A stretch of 64,000 bases of DNA from Anaeramoeba flamelloides (lineage: Eukaryota; Metamonada; Anaeramoebidae): assembly GCA_027625915.1 (NCBI GenBank), contig JANTQA010000057.1:2666001-2730000 (forward strand). Direction: 5' to 3'. The first letter of the stretch is position 1; every line of letters begins with the position of its first letter. The translations under genes and the position numbers were made by a program. The notes under the pieces were generated by a model. That model was not told where the DNA came from. It did not search any database and saw only the letters and a list, made by a program, of their open reading frames with translations. Shown one piece after another: positions 59,602-64,000 of this stretch.

Positions 59602-60696
59602 TTAAAAAAATTGCTTTTGGTAATCCACATATGTTATTAGCAAATATTCCTGGTTTTTCTTTTTCTTAATATTTTTATTATTTACAAATTGTTTTGTAAA
59701 CTCTGATATCTTGTTTTTGTTTCTTAATTCTATGAAACATGATGTATCGTCAATCCAATTAATTTTAAAAAAATTATTCTGTGAATCAAATGTTTTAAAA
59801 ATTTTATTATTATCCCATTCTTTATTAAAATCAGAAAGATAAAACATCCTATCTAAATTAATTTTAATATCTTGACCAAATAAATTTAACATATTGGGCA
59901 TACATCTAAACATTTTGACTTTCCCATTAAATTCTTGATTAACTATTGATTTTAAAACAAAATCCTGATCACATCTAATAGCATTTAATTTTCTTTTTCG
60001 GATATTTTGCTCTTGGCCCTCATTCTCCTCGTTTTGCAATAATATTTCTGAAATTCTAAGAAATATGACACCAGTCATCAATGAATCATATCCGGCTTCA
60101 TGGCAAAATTCACTTGATAGATATCTATCTGCAGATATCTCTATTTGTGGCTTTTTTAATTCTTTAACTTCATTATATAAAAATGAAAGTGAAGTATTCG
60201 TTGCCCCAATGCCATTCAGCTTTTCTGATCCAGATAATTCAGTGATGATCTTTGTATCATAAATTGGGCCAAAATTTTCCTTTACTTTTGTTTTAAACTC
60301 TTGTAGTGTTTCGGGCAAATCGTCAATAAATGCATTGTAAATATGAAGCAAATCTAACCAACAATTATGTCCAACTATTGGTATCTGTTTTTCTTTAATA
60401 ATTAAAAATATTTCTGTTATTTCTAACTGTTCGTGCTGATAAAATATCTTGTCCTGTATTTTTTGGAGATAATGATCTTTCATTTCTTCTTCATTGCATT
60501 TCTTTAAACAAAACATATGCTTTCCATTTTCATATGAAGTGTCTATTAAAAGATTTGGATATTTTTTTCGGAATTTTTGATACCAATATCGTCGTGCAAA
60601 TGGACTTCGTTGATTGTATTTGAATTCATTTCCTTCTGAATCAACCCATTCACTTACCTGTTCACAAAATTTATAATATTCTTCGAGAACTTGTTG
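59602..60696 (-). CDS. PARN/CAF1-type poly(A)-specific ribonuclease, 3' exon
   Basis: One exon of 364 residues from an acceptor (AATAG, 60701-60697) to the stop at 59602. It matches PARN: QQVLEEYYKFCEQVSEWVDS, PFARRYWYQKFRKKYPNLLI, then PIVGHNCWLDLLHIY (catalytic Asp of the third DEDD position) and HEAGYDSLMTGV (catalytic His and Asp), then a C-terminal RRM-like segment with NFFKINWIDDTSCFIEL and a final LITYVDYQK. PARN trims poly(A) tails and matures small RNAs. The first DEDD residues (DxE of the N-terminal strand) are not encoded here and I found no such exon up to 64000, so 5' exons are beyond the window or too short and diverged to see. The R3H domain of animal PARN is not evident. The first ATG in this exon (60516) is not the start, because homology extends upstream of it. 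Confidence 0.85.
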   Translation of the reverse strand, partial: QQVLEEYYKFCEQVSEWVDSEGNEFKYNQRSPFARRYWYQKFRKKYPNLLIDTSYENGKHMFCLKKCNEEEMKDHYLQKIQDKIFYQHEQLEITEIFLIIKEKQIPIVGHNCWLDLLHIYNAFIDDLPETLQEFKTKVKENFGPIYDTKIITELSGSEKLNGIGATNTSLSFLYNEVKELKKPQIEISADRYLSSEFCHEAGYDSLMTGVIFLRISEILLQNEENEGQEQNIRKRKLNAIRCDQDFVLKSIVNQEFNGKVKMFRCMPNMLNLFGQDIKINLDRMFYLSDFNKEWDNNKIFKTFDSQNNFFKINWIDDTSCFIELRNKNKISEFTKQFVNNKNIKKKKNQEYLLITYVDYQKQFF

Positions 60697-61659
60697 CTAT
60701 TAAAATATTTTAATTTTTGTGTTTTAAATAATTTAATTGCATAATTGATTGGTAATATTGAGAAGATATTGAGATGTTACAAAAAAAGTTTTTTTATGGG
60801 GGTATTTTTTTCATAATTCCTAATTTCTCATGCATTTGGAAAATATTATTCCAAAAAGGTGTATATTTTGTCATTTCAACTTTGAAAAAAAAATTAGTTT
60901 TAAAATCTCGGTGGTAAGTATTCTTTTTACAATTCACAACACGATCATGAAAAATTTTTTTCAAAAAAAAATTATTCATGTGTTAATTTTTCACTTTTTT
61001 GATAACTTTACTTCTTATAATAAACACTGTTGATTAATGAAAGATCTTGGATTAAAAAATTATTTTTTAAAGATATTTTACAATTTAAGTTATAAAATCC
61101 AATTTTTCAGGTTCTATTAAGATTTTTTTTAAATTAGAGTTAAAAATTTTAAAAAAATTTGATTCACAGTTAAGAGGTTATTTTATTATCTTTCATAAAC
61201 ATTTTAAATTTGATAAATATCTTCCAAATGTTGAATCAATTATTTGGACTATCAAAGAATTATTTATTGATTTAGGTTGAAAAAATGTTTTTTTCTTTTG
61301 ATTTTCCGTTAGGTTTTCCAGAATTTAAAAGAATCGGGTATCTATGATTTTACTACTTTTCTTTGAATCCTAGAAAACCTATTACACTGTAATGTTCGGT
61401 TTTTTTTTAATTTTTTTCTATATTTTGGTTTTATTAGACGAATAGAGCATTTTTAAAACTGTTAGTTATTCTCTATTTGAGTAAATATTTCAAAGTTGAA
61501 TTCAATTAAAATTCATTCGTGCATTCATTTGGAATTTTTTACCCCAAAATAGACCTTTTTTTCATGAATAGAGACTTTTAAAAAATCGTAGTATAACAAC
61601 AATAAAAACAATAGCCTCGGGAATTTGAATTACTGGAATATTGGTTATTTTTTTAATTA

Positions 61660-62087
61660 CCGTTATGGAAAAAAAGTGAAACTGGAAAAAAAGTGAAACA
61701 CGGTTTTTAATTGTGAACATTACTGAAAATTCAAAGCAAAATCAATTAAAAAGAAGAAACCAATTAACTTTTAATTAATAATTCATTATATTATTTTCAA
61801 TCAATCCAACAAACACAATTTAAATGTATTTTAGTTTCGAAATTGTTCATGTGGCTTTGGAGATCGCAAAAATAGTCAATTTTTTGAACAAATTTTTAAT
61901 AATTTATCAATCAAAGAAAAAAACCAGATACCAAAAGATAGTATTAAAAAAACTGTTCTTGTGGTGAATCCTTCATTTTGTCTTTATTTATTTATTTATT
62001 CTTTTTTTAATTGATCTTATTTTGAATTTTCAGGTTCTATTAATGTTCCCAATTGAAAACCGTGTTTCACTTTTTTCCCACAACGAT
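61660..62087. mobile_element. TA-flanked inverted-repeat element upstream of PARN exon
   Basis: Left CCGTTATGGAAAAAAAGTG, AAAC, with an internal tandem copy of GAAAAAAAGTGAAAC; right end inverse of ATCGTTGTGGGAAAAAAGTG with AAAC. Both continue into ACGGTTTTNAATTG.GAACATTA and CAATTAAAAA. TA adjoins each end. A diverged relative of its interior lies at about 62870-63200. Non-coding. Confidence 0.55.
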
Positions 62088-62197
62088 TATACTGATTGTT
62101 GGAAAATAAATGGATCAATATTTTCATCTCTTTCTAAAAAATTTAAAATTTCTTGGATCAAGTACATTCCTTTTTAACCCTAAACAAAACTCCAATT

Positions 62198-62720
62198 CAA
62201 AATTTTTAACACACTAAAATTCAATTTTTGAAAAAAAAATCTTATTTAATCAATTCTAGAGGAAATATCGAATTAGAAAATTTTACTAATTGAAATGCTA
62301 ACAATTGTTTATAAATTACAATGCCCACAAAACTAAAAAATAAATAATTATCAATACTAATAAATTCTCGGTGTGGTAAAAATTTTGGAAACTAACTAAA
62401 CAAAAAATGCATTGGTAAATTTGTTTAAATTCTATTAACAATTATTGATGTACCAAATAATTAGATACTATCTACTAATTTTATTCGAGTTCTTCTATTT
62501 TCAACAACTCAACTTTAGCCTAATATCAATCGTTGAAAAAAAGATCTCGGGTAAACAAAACAGGTTGTGTAATTCAAAAAAAATGAAATGAAATCAAAAC
62601 TAAAAAACTCTGGAAAAATGAGATTCATATTTTACAAAAATCAAAATTATTTCCAATTTGAATGGAATTATATTATTGTGGTTCTTAGGAACGTCTTAAC
62701 TGTGTGGAAAATTTTGAATT
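62198..62720. repeat. Dispersed repeat D, copy 2
   Basis: Same order of words as 57455-57990, direct orientation, about 4.7 kb apart. An open frame here (62588-62809) falls within repeat sequence and is not accepted as a gene. Confidence 0.4.
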
Positions 62721-63429
62721 TGAGTTTAGTTACCAGATGTTTTTTCGTTACAATCGCAATTCAAATGATCTCTTTACTTGAAATAATACTTTTTTTAGGA
62801 AAGACATGAAAAAAATTTTGTTCAATTTAATTTACAATTAAGGAGGTACATTAAGAGAATCACTGAAAGCTGAAATTTTAAAAATTATTTCGATTAAAAG
62901 AAGAAAACTAATTAACCCAAAATAATGATTCATTATTTTATTATCAATCGAATTTGCAAAAACAATTTAGATCTTTTTTTGTATTGGGATCCAATTAGTA
63001 CTTAATTGATCTTAAAAAATAGTTAAATTTATCAAGAAAAATTGAAATAATCATTTAATTAAAGAACAACTCCTTGCTATAAGATAGTTTTGTAAAATGT
63101 GATAGTATGATTAATAATACTTTAACTTGAAAAATTCTATTTTTTCTTTTATTAACTGATGTTCTCTTTCATTTTAATTTTTAATTTTCTGTGATTTCTG
63201 TGATTTTATTTACGTTTACAATTAAAAAAACAATTTCCACTCGGCTTTCAAAAAATTAAACGTATTTGTTGAATTACCCCTCTATAAAAAAATTTTTTTT
63301 AAGAACATTAATTCTTTGTGGTTTCAACGGTAGAATCCTTAAGATGAAAAAAAAATCTGAAAAAATGTCCATTAAGGGCCGAGTCATTACGGTTAAAAAT
63401 AATTTTCTGAAATGGATTAAAAAAATTTT

Positions 63430-63985
63430 CTAATTTTTAAGAATACCGAATATCAATCAAAAACTAACCAACATGCGTAATGGGATCGATTTCGAAAAAT
63501 CAACAATCAAAAAACTATAAAATTTTTGAAAAAAGTACCAAAAAGAGCGGCACTCATTTTCCAATTCGAATGTTTTTGAATATATAATTTTGAATACAAC
63601 TGTGTCAGTTTTGAAGTGTCTCTATTTGGCGCTTTTTGAGATCTAAAAGATTTTTTTTTTTTTCATTTTTTTGTATTCTTAAATAAGTTATTTTTATCTA
63701 AAGAATGTTTGGAAATAATATTACTTTGTCAAATATAGATCGTGATAAAAAAACCACAAATTGTATTAAATTGAATCAAATCGATTTTGTAGTTTTCGAA
63801 AACAATTTGTTTTGAATTGAAGAAATTTAATCCTTTGGAAACATTATATAAAAGGAAAAATGATTAGATTTTTTTCTTAAAATTTGGATTTTTTGAAATA
63901 GAGAATGCTTTTTACACTTTTTTTTCTAAATTGAATTTTTTTCCTTGAGGTTAGGTGAAACTTATTGTTGTTCATTTGCATTGTT
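63430..63985. repeat. Dispersed repeat, copy C
   Basis: Collinear with copies A and B: CACTCATTTTCCAATTCGAATG, GTTTTGAAGTGTCTCTATTTG, GAGATCTAAAAG, TTGAAGAAATTTAATCC and TTTGAAATAGAGAATGC. It reaches close to the window end. Confidence 0.4.
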
Positions 63986-64000
63986 TACCTTCAATAAATA

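Larger units (their letters stand above)
60697..64000. other. PARN 5' intron/flank with repeats
   Basis: No exon recognised. It contains a TA-flanked element (61660-62087) and a diverged relative at about 62870-63200, dispersed repeat D copy 2 (62198-62720), dispersed repeat copy C (63430-63985) and a foldback-like stretch at about 61305-61400 (TTAGGTTTTCCAGAATTTAA). It may be an intron of the PARN-like gene. Confidence 0.4.

Noticed and set aside
60652-60660. Perfect 5' splice-site consensus CAG|GTAAGT on the minus strand within the PARN-like exon
   Set aside because: Reading straight through gives FCEQVSEWVDS, which continues the PARN-like frame from the upstream acceptor to PFARRYWYQ; using it as a donor would remove homologous sequence.
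62588-62809. 73-residue plus-strand open frame
   Set aside because: Lies in a dispersed repeat whose other copy (57455-57990) does not keep the frame.

Overview
The window is eukaryotic nuclear DNA from a very AT-rich, gene-sparse protist. Coding exons are visibly GC-richer than the surrounding DNA, the standard genetic code fits every gene, and GT-AG introns are reconstructable (129, 198 and 276 bp, plus one of 3,478 bp). Lysine/glutamate and asparagine tracts, a Rab GTPase, an ABCA half transporter, a PARN-type nuclease and an SsnA-like aminohydrolase (a family best known from anaerobic bacteria) suggest an anaerobic amoeba or flagellate, for example an Anaeramoeba-like metamonad. That placement is inference; no rRNA or organelle marker is present.

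Layout. 1-871 (+): last exon of a Rab GTPase behind an intron carrying two nested inverted-repeat elements. 2451-3797 (+): intact single-exon SsnA-like metal-dependent aminohydrolase. 7037-9868 (-): ABCA-type half transporter, two visible exons. 9.9-20.4 kb: no firm gene, but a 916-bp foldback, small TA-flanked elements and dispersed repeats. 20.4-24.6 kb: a Crypton (tyrosine-recombinase DNA transposon) split by a 2,650-bp hAT transposon with a perfect 8-bp target duplication; the hAT is itself split by a 197-bp TA-flanked element. 25.9-26.7 kb (-): a two-exon orphan gene. 32,023-32,889 (+): ubiquitin-like/beta-rich/SAM fusion protein. 38,690-44,671 (+): giant protein of about 1,960 residues that reads as repeated, degenerate PH-like modules separated by low-complexity inserts, apparently with a 14-nt first exon. 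49,100-53,720 (-): Ser/Thr kinase whose catalytic loop is split by a 3.5-kb intron packed with transposable elements. 59,602-60,696 (-): large exon of a PARN/CAF1 deadenylase whose N-terminal part is not in view.

The genes do not form an operon or obvious pathway: membrane traffic (Rab, possibly the PH-like protein), lipid or drug transport (ABCA), signalling (kinase, ubiquitin/SAM adaptor), mRNA turnover (PARN) and nucleobase-type deamination (SsnA-like). The rest is dominated by small non-autonomous DNA elements, 5'-truncated LINE tails sharing a 3' hairpin, and short dispersed repeats. The most interesting items are the PH-like repeat protein, the Ub/SAM fusion, the three-level transposon nest with its target duplications, and the element-filled kinase intron.
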